From contig NZ_JAMPKY010000008.1 of the NCBI RefSeq assembly GCF_039962255.1, forward strand, positions 124,001 to 188,000: DNA of 64,000 nucleotides. Direction: 5' to 3'. Shown in pieces: positions 40,647 through 50,366 of the stretch. The DNA is from Leptolyngbya subtilissima AS-A7. Lineage in GTDB: Bacteria > Cyanobacteriota > Cyanobacteriia > Phormidesmidales > Phormidesmidaceae. The first letter of the stretch is position 1; the number at the start of each line of letters is the position of its first letter. Position numbers and translations under genes: made by a program. The notes beneath the pieces were generated by a model. It was not told the DNA's origin and made no database searches. It saw only the letters and a list, made by a program, of their open reading frames with translations.

Positions 40647-41513
40647 ATGACCAAGCTGAAGATTAAGCGGCGCCGGCCATCAAGTGATCCCAGCGAAGCC
40701 GAGCTGATTATTGAAGCGGGTCGCACAGAGAAAAACTACTGGCAAGATATCTGGCGCTACCGAGAGCTGTTTTATTTTTTAGCTTGGCGCGATATTTTAG
40801 TGCGCTACAAGCAAACTGCTATCGGAGTGGCATGGGCGCTCATTCGGCCATTTCTGACGATGGTGGTGTTTACAGTAGTGTTTGGTCGTCTAGCCAACTT
40901 GCCATCGAACGGGGTGCCCTACCCCATCCTGGTATTTTCAGCCATGCTTCCCTGGCAGCTATTTTCTACGGCTTTATCAGAGTGCAGCAACAGTCTGATT
41001 GCTAATGCCAACCTACTATCAAAGGTATATTTTCCTCGCCTGGTAGTACCTACTAGCGCTGTAGTAGTTAGCTTTGTAGACTTCGCCATCTCTGGCATCA
41101 TTTTGGTAGCGCTCATGGTGTGGTTCACCTACGTACCCAGTTGGCGAATCGTTACCTTACCGCTGTTTACCCTAATTGCGCTAGCCGCTTCTATGGGTGT
41201 AGGACTATGGATGGCTTCTCTCAATGTGCAGTACCGCGATTTTCGCTATATCGTGCCGTTTTTAGTTCAGTTTGGCCTATACATTTCTCCAGTAGGGTTT
41301 AGCAGCAGCATTGTGCCTGATCGGTGGCGGTTGTTGTACTCGTTAAACCCTATGGTCGGAGTAATTGACGGCTTTCGCTGGGCCATTTTGGGGAACGAGG
41401 CCAGCATCTACTGGCCGGGGTTTGCCCTATCGACGAGTCTAGTCATGCTGCTGCTGGTGTCTGGCATCTGGTATTTCCGCAAAATGGAGCGCACCTTTGC
41501 AGACGTGATTTAG
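40647..41513 (+). CDS. ABC transporter permease for polysaccharide export (Wzm/TagG type)
   Basis: This 288-aa ABC-2 permease would move a lipid-linked glycan across the inner membrane. It has an N-terminal amphipathic region (YRELFYFLAWRDILVRYKQT) and about six transmembrane helices, with characteristic segments GVAWALIRPFLTMVVF and NLLSKVYFPRLVVP. Its ATPase follows 41 bases downstream. Composition is host-like. Confidence 0.93.
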   Translation: MTKLKIKRRRPSSDPSEAELIIEAGRTEKNYWQDIWRYRELFYFLAWRDILVRYKQTAIGVAWALIRPFLTMVVFTVVFGRLANLPSNGVPYPILVFSAMLPWQLFSTALSECSNSLIANANLLSKVYFPRLVVPTSAVVVSFVDFAISGIILVALMVWFTYVPSWRIVTLPLFTLIALAASMGVGLWMASLNVQYRDFRYIVPFLVQFGLYISPVGFSSSIVPDRWRLLYSLNPMVGVIDGFRWAILGNEASIYWPGFALSTSLVMLLLVSGIWYFRKMERTFADVI

Positions 41514-41554
41514 CAGCCGATGCTTTTACACCACGACCTTCACGGACGGCTAGC

Positions 41555-42820
41555 ATGTCTGACACCGTAATTCGCGTTGAAAATCTAGGCAAAAAATATA
41601 TCATTGGCCAGCAGCAGCAAGAGCGCTACACGGCTCTGCGAGATGTATTGGCTAACAAAGCCAAAAATATCACCCAAGTTTTCAACCCAAAAGCTAAACA
41701 CCAAAAACCAAACTCAGAGGAGTTTTGGGCTCTCAAAGATGTCTCATTTGAGGTAAAGCGGGGCGATCGCATCGGCATCATCGGCCGCAACGGCGCAGGC
41801 AAATCTACACTGCTTAAGATTCTCAGCCGCATTACTGAGCCGACAGAGGGGCGCATTAGCATTAAGGGGCGGGTGGCCAGCCTGCTAGAGGTAGGCACGG
41901 GGTTTCACCCAGAGTTGACGGGGCGCGAGAATATTTACCTGAACGGTGCCATCTTGGGCATGAGCAAGGTAGATATTCGCCGTAAGTTTGATGAGATTGT
42001 GGCGTTTGCGGAGGTAGAGAGGTTTTTAGATACGCCGGTTAAGCGCTACAGCAGTGGCATGTATGTGCGCCTAGCGTTTGCGGTGGCGGCGCATTTGGAG
42101 CCAGAAATTTTAGTGGTGGATGAAGTGCTGGCGGTAGGAGATTTAAATTTTCAAAAAAAATGCTTAGGCAAAATGAATGCTGTTGCTAGTGAAGGCAGAA
42201 CAGTTATATTTGTTAGTCATAATATTGCAGCTATTCGTAAGCTTTGTGAAAGGGCAGTTCTTCTAGATAGAGGAAGCATGATGAAACTGGGTGATACCGA
42301 TTCAGTATTGAAAACTTATACTGAAACCGGAATGAATGCACAATATACTTATGAACTACCTCCACCTAAAGACAAAAATGCACCTGGCTATGCTCATAAG
42401 CTCGCTGTGGAGGATGAGAATGGTAATCCAGTATGTTCTGTTCCTGTCGGCAAACCTTGGCAAGTTCGGATCAACTTTACCATTGTAAAAAATATAGACC
42501 ACTTTGTAATTGGCTTAGGAATGTTAACAAGTGAGGAGGTTTCTTTGCGGACAGCTTGGAGTAAGCCTTACTCTTTAGTAATTGGTGAATATCAAGCAGT
42601 TTTTCGTGAAGATAAAATAATACTAGGAACGGGTAGGTATCCTCTGGTGGTTGGCCTTTCTAAAGATCTTCAAACAATTCATTACATTGAGAATGCTGGA
42701 ATATTAGATATTGCAGATTTTAGCGAAAGTATCGACCTAGTGAAAGTGTCATCTGTTGGTAGCATTCTTAATCCTATGGATGTAGAAATATTGAATTCTA
42801 ATATCGCAGTACGTCTTTAA
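41555..42820 (+). CDS. ABC transporter ATP-binding protein, Wzt type with C-terminal glycan domain
   Basis: This ATPase powers polysaccharide export. The nucleotide-binding domain (residues about 1-240) has Walker A GRNGAGKSTLLKIL near 78, the signature KRYSSGMYVRLAF, Walker B ILVVDEVLAVGD and the H-loop in FVSHNIAAIRK. Residues about 265-421 form an extra domain like the Wzt carbohydrate-binding domain that recognises the finished glycan. Composition is host-like, with a HIP1 site, up to about 42130 and abruptly AT-rich afterwards. The change lies between Walker B and the H-loop, so the 3' half was probably acquired by recombination. Confidence 0.93.
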   Translation: MSDTVIRVENLGKKYIIGQQQQERYTALRDVLANKAKNITQVFNPKAKHQKPNSEEFWALKDVSFEVKRGDRIGIIGRNGAGKSTLLKILSRITEPTEGRISIKGRVASLLEVGTGFHPELTGRENIYLNGAILGMSKVDIRRKFDEIVAFAEVERFLDTPVKRYSSGMYVRLAFAVAAHLEPEILVVDEVLAVGDLNFQKKCLGKMNAVASEGRTVIFVSHNIAAIRKLCERAVLLDRGSMMKLGDTDSVLKTYTETGMNAQYTYELPPPKDKNAPGYAHKLAVEDENGNPVCSVPVGKPWQVRINFTIVKNIDHFVIGLGMLTSEEVSLRTAWSKPYSLVIGEYQAVFREDKIILGTGRYPLVVGLSKDLQTIHYIENAGILDIADFSESIDLVKVSSVGSILNPMDVEILNSNIAVRL

Positions 42821-42860
42821 TAGATCAATACACATCTTTATTTTGAGAGGTTTTTAACTT

Positions 42861-44393
42861 TTGACTTTCACAAGAGATACTTACATTAACAGTCCATCCC
42901 CAATTGAATACGAACTCAGATTGATTTTTGATATTCAAAAGCCTCTAGTAATATTTGATATCGGCAGTTGTGAAGGCGAAGACTCAATTAAATACTCTAA
43001 AGTTTTTCCTAGCGCTAGGATTTTTGCTGTAGAAGCGTTGCCTAGTAATTTATCCCTATTGAAAGAAAATCTAAATAAGTACTCTGTGAAAAATGTTGAG
43101 ATTTTACCTTTTGCTTTGTCGGATGAGGCAGGTATTTGTAATTTCCATGTCTCTTCAGGACAGTTAGAGGATAAGAAAGAAGATTGGGACTACGGTAATA
43201 AATCAAGTTCACTACTTGCCCCTACTGAGAATTTAGATATTTTCCCTTGGCTGAAGTTTTCTAATATTATCAGTGTTGAGACTAACACTCTCTATAATGT
43301 TTGCATTGAAAAAGATATAAGTTCTATTGACTTTGTACACATGGATGTGCAAGGTGCGGAACTCAAAATTCTGAAAGGAGCTGGAAAATTCATCAAAAAA
43401 ATTAAATTAATTTGGCTTGAAGTAGAAGCATTAGAGCTGTACAAAGATCAGCCTCTAAAGAAAGAAATTGAAGAATTTATGCGAGAAAATGCATTCATAA
43501 AAGTCAAAGATACTGTGGGAGATGTTTCTGGAGATCAGCTATATATTAATTCAGAATCCAGTTTAAGTAAGATTACCTTAATGCAATTACTTTTGAATTT
43601 ATATTCTCAAAAAATAAGAAACCACATCAATAGATCAATTAAACCCAAAATTGAGGAGTTTTTATTAATAATTAAATCAAATTTATCCTATATAAAAAGA
43701 GAAATTAAGCAGTGGTTTTATCCCGCATCTCAAATCAGGAAATACAGTCAAATAAGTCATTCTCAATGTGGAGAGGACTTAATAGTTAAATTTATTTTTG
43801 ATAATTTAGGAATTCAACACCCTTCATATATTGATATTGGCGCCCACGATCCAGAGTATCTGAATAACACTGCTACTTTTTACTTGAGTGGATCGATAGG
43901 AATTAATATTGAACCCGATCCTATTTTATTTAAGAAGTTTCTCAATACGAGAAAGCGTGATCTAAACTTGAACATTGGGGTAGCTGACACAGTTGATGTA
44001 ATAGATTTTTATTTTATGTCTTCCCCTACACTCAACACGTTTTCGAAGATTGAAGCAGATAAATATGTTGAGTTTGGCTATCCTATTGTTTCAATTGGGA
44101 AAATAAAAGTTGACAAATTGCATAATATTATAAAGACTCAATGGAACAATAGTTTTCCTGACTTTTTGTCTCTGGATGTTGAGGGATTAGATGAAACAAT
44201 ACTGAAATCAATTGATTATGAAAAAAATTATCCAATTGTTATTTGCGTAGAGACTATGAGTTTCTCCAAGAATGGCAATGGGGTTAAGAATAAATCAATA
44301 ATAGAGTTTTTAGAAAATAACGGATATTTAGTTTATGCAGATACCTATATAAATACAATATTTGTAAGGAAAGACAGATGGATTCGAACATAA
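42861..44393 (+). CDS. Protein with two FkbM-type methyltransferase domains
   Basis: This 510-aa protein carries two separate FkbM-family SAM methyltransferase domains. The first (about 1-240) has the SAM motif VIFDIGSCEGEDS and the catalytic-region pattern DFVHMDVQGAELKILKGA. The second (about 290-505) has SQCGEDLIVKF, SYIDIGAHDPEYLNN and FLSLDVEGLDETILKSI. Lysine-rich sequence joins them. FkbM enzymes O-methylate sugars and polyketides; a sugar target is inferred from context. The only usable start is a TTG at 42861, with GAGAGG about 11 bases upstream. The gene is AT-rich. Confidence 0.85.
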   Translation: MTFTRDTYINSPSPIEYELRLIFDIQKPLVIFDIGSCEGEDSIKYSKVFPSARIFAVEALPSNLSLLKENLNKYSVKNVEILPFALSDEAGICNFHVSSGQLEDKKEDWDYGNKSSSLLAPTENLDIFPWLKFSNIISVETNTLYNVCIEKDISSIDFVHMDVQGAELKILKGAGKFIKKIKLIWLEVEALELYKDQPLKKEIEEFMRENAFIKVKDTVGDVSGDQLYINSESSLSKITLMQLLLNLYSQKIRNHINRSIKPKIEEFLLIIKSNLSYIKREIKQWFYPASQIRKYSQISHSQCGEDLIVKFIFDNLGIQHPSYIDIGAHDPEYLNNTATFYLSGSIGINIEPDPILFKKFLNTRKRDLNLNIGVADTVDVIDFYFMSSPTLNTFSKIEADKYVEFGYPIVSIGKIKVDKLHNIIKTQWNNSFPDFLSLDVEGLDETILKSIDYEKNYPIVICVETMSFSKNGNGVKNKSIIEFLENNGYLVYADTYINTIFVRKDRWIRT

Positions 44394-44439
44394 GATAATT
44401 TGAACAACAAATATTTTTAAAGACCTTTAAGTTAATATT

Positions 44440-45150
44440 ATGTTTGAAGCGAAAGTTGGCACAAGAAATGAAGAAGCTCGGATACTTTGGTTAGAGCAAG
44501 CTCTGACTAAAATTCCAAAAGGGTCACGTATTTTAGATGCAGGAGCAGGGGAACAACAATTCAAAAGGTTCTGTTCCCACTTCAATTACGTCTCTCAAGA
44601 TTTTGCTAAATATGACGGTAGTGGAGATAGCAAAGGCTTACAGATGGGAAGTTGGGATCAAAATAATTTAGATATTATTTGTGATATTACATCAATTCCC
44701 GAACCTGATTCTTCATTTGATGCAATTTTATGTACAGAAGTATTTGAACACTTACCAGATCCTTTATTGGCTTTAAAGGAATTCACTAGATTATTAAGAC
44801 CTAATGGGTATCTAATCATTACTGCTCCTTTCTGTAGTCTTACTCACTTTTCTCCATATCATTACTACAGTGGGTTCAATCGCTACTTTTATGAATTTCA
44901 TTTAGCTCAAGATGGATTTGAGATTGTTGATTTACAAGCTAACGGTAACTTCTTTGAATATCTAGCCCAAGAAATTCGGCGTATTCCTTACGTGGCAAGC
45001 ACTTATTCAAATAATTATTTGAGAATATGGGAGCGATTGGCGTTAAAACTACTGCTAAATGCTCTAGAGCGATTTTCTGACAAAGATAAAGGATCGTCAG
45101 CTTTATTAAGCTTCGGTTTTCATGTAATGGCTGTTAAAAAGAAGAACTAA
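44440..45150 (+). CDS. SAM-dependent methyltransferase
   Basis: This 236-aa class I methyltransferase has the SAM-binding motif ILDAGAGEQQFKRF near residue 30, the acidic loop, and the post-motif segment DAILCTEVFEHLPDP near 105-120 followed by LRPNGYLIITAP. A sugar or glycan acceptor is inferred from the locus. It lies 2 bases upstream of the fucosyltransferase start and belongs to the AT-rich block. Confidence 0.85.
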   Translation: MFEAKVGTRNEEARILWLEQALTKIPKGSRILDAGAGEQQFKRFCSHFNYVSQDFAKYDGSGDSKGLQMGSWDQNNLDIICDITSIPEPDSSFDAILCTEVFEHLPDPLLALKEFTRLLRPNGYLIITAPFCSLTHFSPYHYYSGFNRYFYEFHLAQDGFEIVDLQANGNFFEYLAQEIRRIPYVASTYSNNYLRIWERLALKLLLNALERFSDKDKGSSALLSFGFHVMAVKKKN

Positions 45151-45152
45151 TT

Positions 45153-46042
45153 ATGATTATCATGAAACTTCAGGGTGGCTTGGGAAATCAAATGTTTCAA
45201 TATGCTCTGGGAAGAGCGTTGTCTGAGCATCTTAATACAAAATTAAAATTAGATCTAAGCTTCCTATTAAACAGAACATCAACAGAAAGTCACCTATTTA
45301 GGGATTATGAACTAAGCATTTTTAATATAGATATTAAATTTGCTAGTCCCAAAGAGAAAAATAAATACATATGTCCCCACGATAGCAAGCCTAAATTGAT
45401 TCTTTGGAAGCTGCAACGAAAAGTCATGGGCTATCATTTTCATAAAGAGAAATCTTTTTTTTTGACCCAGGAATATTTGACCTTAAAAGCAATACTTATT
45501 TAGATGGCTTTTGGCAAAGCCCAAAATATTTTAACAAAATCAAAAATACAATATTAAAAGATTTTTCATTTCAAGATAATTTACCAGACGCTCTTACAAC
45601 ATTAGCTAATGAAATTGAAAATTCTAATTCGATATGCTTACATGTAAGAAGAGGAGATTATGTTTCACATCCTAATGCAAATAAATTTCATGGTGTAAAA
45701 GGAATTGATTATTTTGACACAGCTATTTCACTTATAGCCCAAACTCTAACAGACATTAAAATATATGTATTTTCAGATGATATAACATGGTGTATTCAAA
45801 ATTTAAAACTTGAATTTATAACTACTTTTGTAGAATATGAATATCCTCATAGAAAGCCGAATGAATATTTTAGGCTGATGATACTGTGTAAACACTTTAT
45901 TATCTCTAATAGTAGCTTTTCTTGGTGGGCTGCTTGGCTCAATCAAGATCCTCAGAAAATAGTCATAGCTCCTAAAAAATGGTTTAACGATCCGATGATT
46001 GACACCTCAGATTTGATACCTGACAACTGGATAGCAATATGA
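45153..46042 (+). pseudogene. GT11 alpha-1,2-fucosyltransferase, split by a frameshift at a T9 run
   Basis: The N-terminal part matches GT11 enzymes (MKLQGGLGNQMFQYALGRAL). The frame breaks at the run of nine T at 45455-45463 and stops at 45503. With one extra base the frame continues DPGIFDLKSNTYLDGFWQSP, then the GDP-fucose motif HVRRGDYVSHP and ISNSSFSWWAAWLN, to a TGA at 46042. The span of 890 bases plus one gives 297 whole codons, the usual family length. The restored stop codon overlaps the next ATG (ATGA), as in an intact operon, and no other lesion is visible. It may be switched on and off by slippage, be freshly inactivated, or reflect a sequencing error. Confidence 0.9.
45455..45463 (+). 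repeat. Homopolymer of nine T inside the fucosyltransferase gene
   Basis: The run lies exactly at the point where the two reading frames meet. Ten or seven T would restore the full-length protein. Confidence 0.9.
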
Positions 46043-47580
46043 GCGATGATCGCATTACGTGGCTACTTCCTGTCAAAAACGGGATGCCTTATCTGCCTGA
46101 AACATTAGCATCTATAGAAGCTCAAACTTATAAAAACTGGGAGATTTTAGCTTGGGATAATGGATCAACAGATAACACCGTAGAAGAGTTAAAAAAGTGG
46201 ATACCTGATAAGTTTTCAGGTAGAGTGATCACTGAAGAACCATTAACATTAGGTGGTTCTTTAGCCCGAATGGTAGAAATCTGTGAGACAGAACTCTGCG
46301 CCCGAATTGATGCCGATGATATTAATTTACCAGAAAGACTAGAAAAACAACTAGAATTTTTATCCAATCACCCCGATATTTCAGTTCTAGGTAGTTGGAT
46401 GTATCTTATTGATGAGCAAGCGATACAAAAAAAAGATTTATATACTATTCCTTTGGAGCATGATGACATCGTTCATGAAATGCTTACTAGAAATCCGATC
46501 GCGCATCCGTCAGCTATATTTAGGCGGTCAGCTATTTTAAATGTAGGCAACTATCGAGATCGAGTTATTGAAGATTTTGATCTCTGGTTAAGAGTTTCAC
46601 AACAACATCAATTAGCTAATCTTGACATTCCACTTGTAAAATATCGAATTCACGGAAATAGTTACACACAACAAGCAATTCGAGAAGAGCGATTAAATCA
46701 AGCTATGAATGATTGCATTTGTGAAAATGCTCCTCTCACCTTTGGTTGTTCAGAAAGCGACATGAGACTCTTACGAGAAAGAAAGCATTCTTTTGCATTT
46801 CAACCAATTTTACAAATTGCGAAACACTTAAAAAAAACAAGTAAATCAAAAAGCATATTATTTTCTCAATCTTTTATTAATAACACAAAAAATCTTATTT
46901 CCCCCAAAGATATCTTATCTCGTTTGTTATTAAGCGCTTACCATCCCAATAAATCTGTTTTGTATCAAGAAATTAAGAGCATAGTAAAATCTAGCCTTAG
47001 GAAAACAATAGGTGTAAATCGAGTAATAGATAGGTTTAATTGGCATCGTAATAAAAAAAAATGGGAACCCCGATTTAACAAATGGCTTAGAGAATGTGAG
47101 GCACAGGGTTCTACAATTCATCCATCAATCACTTTTACAGGCGTCAACAATCCCTTTGATTATATAAATATTGGACAGTGCATCATTGAACCTGAGTTAA
47201 CACTATGGCTATCCCCAGATCAAGGCGCTGAAGTAAAGTTTACTATGGGCAATAGGTCTTATATTGGCAGAAATACTTATATTGGTGTGTTTAAGCCTAT
47301 TTCAATTGGTGAATGTGTCTTAATAGGCTCATACTGCTATATAATCTCCGCGAATCATAACTATGAAACTTGCAGTATCCCCATAATTGATCAAGGGTAT
47401 GTAGGAGCACCAATAACCATAGAAGATGATGTTTGGATTGGCACACACGTTGTAGTCTTACCAAACGTCACTATTGGTAAAGGTGCAGTTATCGCAGCCC
47501 ATAGTCTAGTGAATAAAAGTATTCCCCCCTACGAAGTTTGGGGCGGCATACCTGCAAAATTTTTAAAAAAGCGCACTTAA
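46039..47580 (+). CDS. Fusion of GT2 glycosyltransferase and hexapeptide acetyltransferase
   Basis: This 513-aa protein joins two enzymes. Residues about 1-235 form a family 2 glycosyltransferase (ITWLLPVKNGMPYLPETLAS, WDNGSTDNT, the metal-binding RIDADDI). Residues about 395-513 form a left-handed beta-helix acyltransferase of the NodL/WbbJ type (ITIEDDVWIGTHVVVLPN, IGKGAVIAAHSLV, GGIPAKF). The roughly 150-residue connector is Lys/Ser-rich. The product may add a sugar and O-acetylate it. The ATG overlaps the stop codon of the restored fucosyltransferase frame. The gene is AT-rich. Confidence 0.88.
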   Translation: MSDDRITWLLPVKNGMPYLPETLASIEAQTYKNWEILAWDNGSTDNTVEELKKWIPDKFSGRVITEEPLTLGGSLARMVEICETELCARIDADDINLPERLEKQLEFLSNHPDISVLGSWMYLIDEQAIQKKDLYTIPLEHDDIVHEMLTRNPIAHPSAIFRRSAILNVGNYRDRVIEDFDLWLRVSQQHQLANLDIPLVKYRIHGNSYTQQAIREERLNQAMNDCICENAPLTFGCSESDMRLLRERKHSFAFQPILQIAKHLKKTSKSKSILFSQSFINNTKNLISPKDILSRLLLSAYHPNKSVLYQEIKSIVKSSLRKTIGVNRVIDRFNWHRNKKKWEPRFNKWLRECEAQGSTIHPSITFTGVNNPFDYINIGQCIIEPELTLWLSPDQGAEVKFTMGNRSYIGRNTYIGVFKPISIGECVLIGSYCYIISANHNYETCSIPIIDQGYVGAPITIEDDVWIGTHVVVLPNVTIGKGAVIAAHSLVNKSIPPYEVWGGIPAKFLKKRT

Positions 47581-47720
47581 ATTAAGAGAATAATATTCAT
47601 AAATTAATGATTAAATCGGTTTGTCTTGGACGATGACCACCCACTCCGACGATCCTATTTATTAGGCGATCGTCGAGGTCACATCTCCCCAAGTGAGTGG
47701 CGTATTAAGAAACCAGTGCC

Positions 47721-48908
47721 ATGAGATTTTCATTTTATAGCAGTTTAAGTTATTGCCCCTGGGGAGGATCCGAAGAACTCTGGGGGCGTACCGCAATGTA
47801 TTTGGCTTCTAATGGCCATTCTGTCACAGCATCAGTCAAAAAATGGCCTACTCCCGCCTGGCAAATCCAAAAGTTACGACAAGCAGGTGTTTCCTTAACC
47901 GAGAGAGATGAGTCATCGCCCCCACTGTTTGAGCGAATAGCTCAAAAAATACTTCAACGAGCAGGCTGTCAAAATCCCTTTTCTACTCAAACTAAACTCC
48001 AAGATTACTTTCATGAACTTGCTCCTCAATTGGTGATAATTTCGCAAGGCCATATTAGTGATGGTTTGCCTGCTATGGAGGCTGCTAGAGATTCTGGTCT
48101 ACCCTATGTCGTAATCGTACAAGCTAATAGCGAATCATGGTGGCCTAGTGACGACATGGCAGACCGCATGATAGCTGCCTACACCCCTGCTCAAAAGGTT
48201 TACTTTGTTGCCGAGGCAAACCGAATTCTTTTCTGCCGACAGGTTGGACGTGAGTTTCAGAACAGTATTGTGGTCTGCAATCCTGCTCATGCCACAGTAA
48301 TAAAGCCGCTCGAATGGCCGAATCTTGACACTGAGCTGTCTTTAGCTTGCGTCGCCCGGCTAGATCCTATCGCCAAAGGACAGGATTTACTTTTAGAAGT
48401 GCTGGCTCAACCGCAATGGAAAGAACGATCCGTAAGCTTGTACCTTTATGGCACTGGTATGAACGAACGCAGTCTAAGGAGACAGGCAAAAACATTAGGG
48501 ATTGAAGACAAGATTTATTTTGTAGGACACGCAGAAAACATTGCACAGGTATGGAGCCAACATCATGCTTTAGTTCTATCATCAAGATATGAAGGTACTC
48601 CCTTGTCTTTAATTGAGGCTATGCGCTGCGGTAGACCAGCAATTTGTACAGAAGTTGGAGGCATGCCAGAGTTAGTAGAGGATGGCCAAACTGGTTTCTT
48701 AGCCTCTGCACCAACTGAAACGCACATAGCAAGGGTTTTGGAACATGTGTGGGAAACTCGCCACCAGTTGCAGTCCATGGGAGAAGCAGCAAGCAAATCC
48801 ATTGCGGCAAAATTACCTGGTGACCCAATCAAAACCTTTGCCGTTGAACTGATGCAGCTTATTTCCACCAATGAAGATTTCAATAACTCCATGGGCCTAA
48901 TTCAGTAA
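47721..48908 (+). CDS. Glycosyltransferase family 4
   Basis: This 395-aa GT-B enzyme has an N-terminal acceptor domain starting FYSSLSYCPWGGSEELW and a donor domain with VARLDPIAKGQDLLLEVLAQ, YGTGMNERSLR and the acidic signature SSRYEGTPLSLIEAMRCGRP near residues 277-296. The sugar is not predictable. It is separated from the previous gene by 140 bases and has intermediate composition. It is followed directly by a decayed glycosyltransferase. Confidence 0.88.
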   Translation: MRFSFYSSLSYCPWGGSEELWGRTAMYLASNGHSVTASVKKWPTPAWQIQKLRQAGVSLTERDESSPPLFERIAQKILQRAGCQNPFSTQTKLQDYFHELAPQLVIISQGHISDGLPAMEAARDSGLPYVVIVQANSESWWPSDDMADRMIAAYTPAQKVYFVAEANRILFCRQVGREFQNSIVVCNPAHATVIKPLEWPNLDTELSLACVARLDPIAKGQDLLLEVLAQPQWKERSVSLYLYGTGMNERSLRRQAKTLGIEDKIYFVGHAENIAQVWSQHHALVLSSRYEGTPLSLIEAMRCGRPAICTEVGGMPELVEDGQTGFLASAPTETHIARVLEHVWETRHQLQSMGEAASKSIAAKLPGDPIKTFAVELMQLISTNEDFNNSMGLIQ

Positions 48909-48914
48909 TCGCTC

Positions 48915-49255
48915 ATGAAAGTTCTACATATTAATCAGTCAGATATTGGTGGTGGGGCTGCGATCGCAGGCTATCGGTTCCGCTAGGGCCTATTAAAGCA
49001 AGATATTGACTCCAAACTTTTGGTTGGTTGGGCAAAGATAAACGTATGACTTACAGGCTGCCCAAGTTAGTCGCCATTACAGACTTGATAATCAACTTTA
49101 TTGATTCACCTATAGAGGAGGCTTTAACTATATTGACTATATGAGCAGTTTCGATACTTCTAAACACTCCTTTTTCTCTGCTTCAGACATCCTGAATTTT
49201 CACAACTTACACAATAACTATTTCAACTACTTAAATACTGAACTCGATAGCAGCA
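48915..49255 (+). pseudogene. Decayed 5' fragment of a family 4 glycosyltransferase
   Basis: The ATG at 48915 opens MKVLHINQSDIGGGAAIAGY, the usual start of a glycosyltransferase subfamily whose intact member lies at 50341. In-frame stops follow at 48984 and 49047, then a frame change and another stop near 49102. In the shifted frame the homology resumes (YRGGFNYIDY, DILNFHNLHNNYFNYL) and matches the INFHVIHSNFFNYL region of the intact gene. The donor-binding half is missing. The fragment contains a HIP1 site near 48960. From 49256 to 49460 there is further AT-rich sequence without a recognisable gene. Confidence 0.85.
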
Positions 49256-49460
49256 GTTATAAATCTGATTCACTTTTTATGGAAGCCGTCAAACCTTACC
49301 TTTCTTCCCCTTCTTCAAGCCCCCTTTTGGCTTTATGACTAAGACCGTATAGAGAAATACACTTTGCTTCTAATAGAGATGCTGAAACCATTGTTGGACT
49401 TAATAAAGTCGCACTTATCACTAGACACCTAGAAAAGCCTCCTAAAGCTGATTTTTATGA

Positions 49461-50366
49461 ATGCTTGAAAAATCTCCCAAAATCTCAATTGTTACTCCTT
49501 CCTACAATCAAGTTCAGTTTCTAGAAGCCACTATTCAAAGTGTGCTGGACCAAAATTACCCAAACCTAGAATATATAATTATTGATGGCGGCTCTACAGA
49601 TGGCAGTCTTGATATTATCAAGCAATATCAAGACCGCTTGCATTATTGGTGTAGTGAGCCTGATGCTGGTCAATATGATGCTATTAATAAAGGCTTTGCT
49701 AAGTCAACTGGTGACATTCTGGCTTGGCTAAACAGTGATGATATGTATTACCCCTGGGCATTTAAGACAGTTGCTAGCATTATGTCTGAGTTACCTGAAG
49801 TGAACTGGCTAACAACGTTACAGCCAGGGCTTTGGGATTATGACGGATTTTGTCGTGGTTTTTTGCATCTTCCTGGAATATCAAAAGAAGCTTTTCTAGA
49901 CGGCTGCAATCTCCCTTCTCGCATTTATAACACCGGTTTTATTCAGCAAGAGTCTACCTTCTGGAAAAGAAATTTATGGGAAGAAGTAGGTGGGTCCATA
50001 CCGCTTGATTTTAACCTTGCTGGTGATTTTAATCTTTGGGCAAATTTCTTTAAACATGCAGATCTATACACAACTCCTTCTCCTCTCGCGGGTTTTCGAA
50101 TTCAAGAGAACCAGAGAAGTCGAGAGGTTGAATTCTATTTGTCTGAAGCAAAAGAATCTCTTGCAGAGTTGAGAAAGTCGGTGCGCTGGAAGCATAATTT
50201 TGTTCGTTTTACTCTGTTCGGACTCCGTATCCATAGGATTCCAAAATTGAAATATCTTGTCAAATCATCTTCATACTCTTACAAAGGGAAGGTTATAAAC
50301 AGGGAAAGCTATGACTCCCCAAAAAGTTTCTGGAGCGTAAATGAGCATTACTTTATCCCTTATTAA
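49461..50366 (+). CDS. Glycosyltransferase family 2
   Basis: This 301-aa GT-A enzyme shows ISIVTPSYNQVQFLEATIQS, IIDGGSTDGSLDII, and the nucleotide-sugar and metal-binding AWLNSDDMYYP near residues 92-102. The acceptor-side segment FIQQESTFWKRNLWEEVGG is typical. Its last 26 bases overlap the next gene if that starts at 50341. It is related to the product at 51901. Confidence 0.9.
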   Translation: MLEKSPKISIVTPSYNQVQFLEATIQSVLDQNYPNLEYIIIDGGSTDGSLDIIKQYQDRLHYWCSEPDAGQYDAINKGFAKSTGDILAWLNSDDMYYPWAFKTVASIMSELPEVNWLTTLQPGLWDYDGFCRGFLHLPGISKEAFLDGCNLPSRIYNTGFIQQESTFWKRNLWEEVGGSIPLDFNLAGDFNLWANFFKHADLYTTPSPLAGFRIQENQRSREVEFYLSEAKESLAELRKSVRWKHNFVRFTLFGLRIHRIPKLKYLVKSSSYSYKGKVINRESYDSPKSFWSVNEHYFIPY

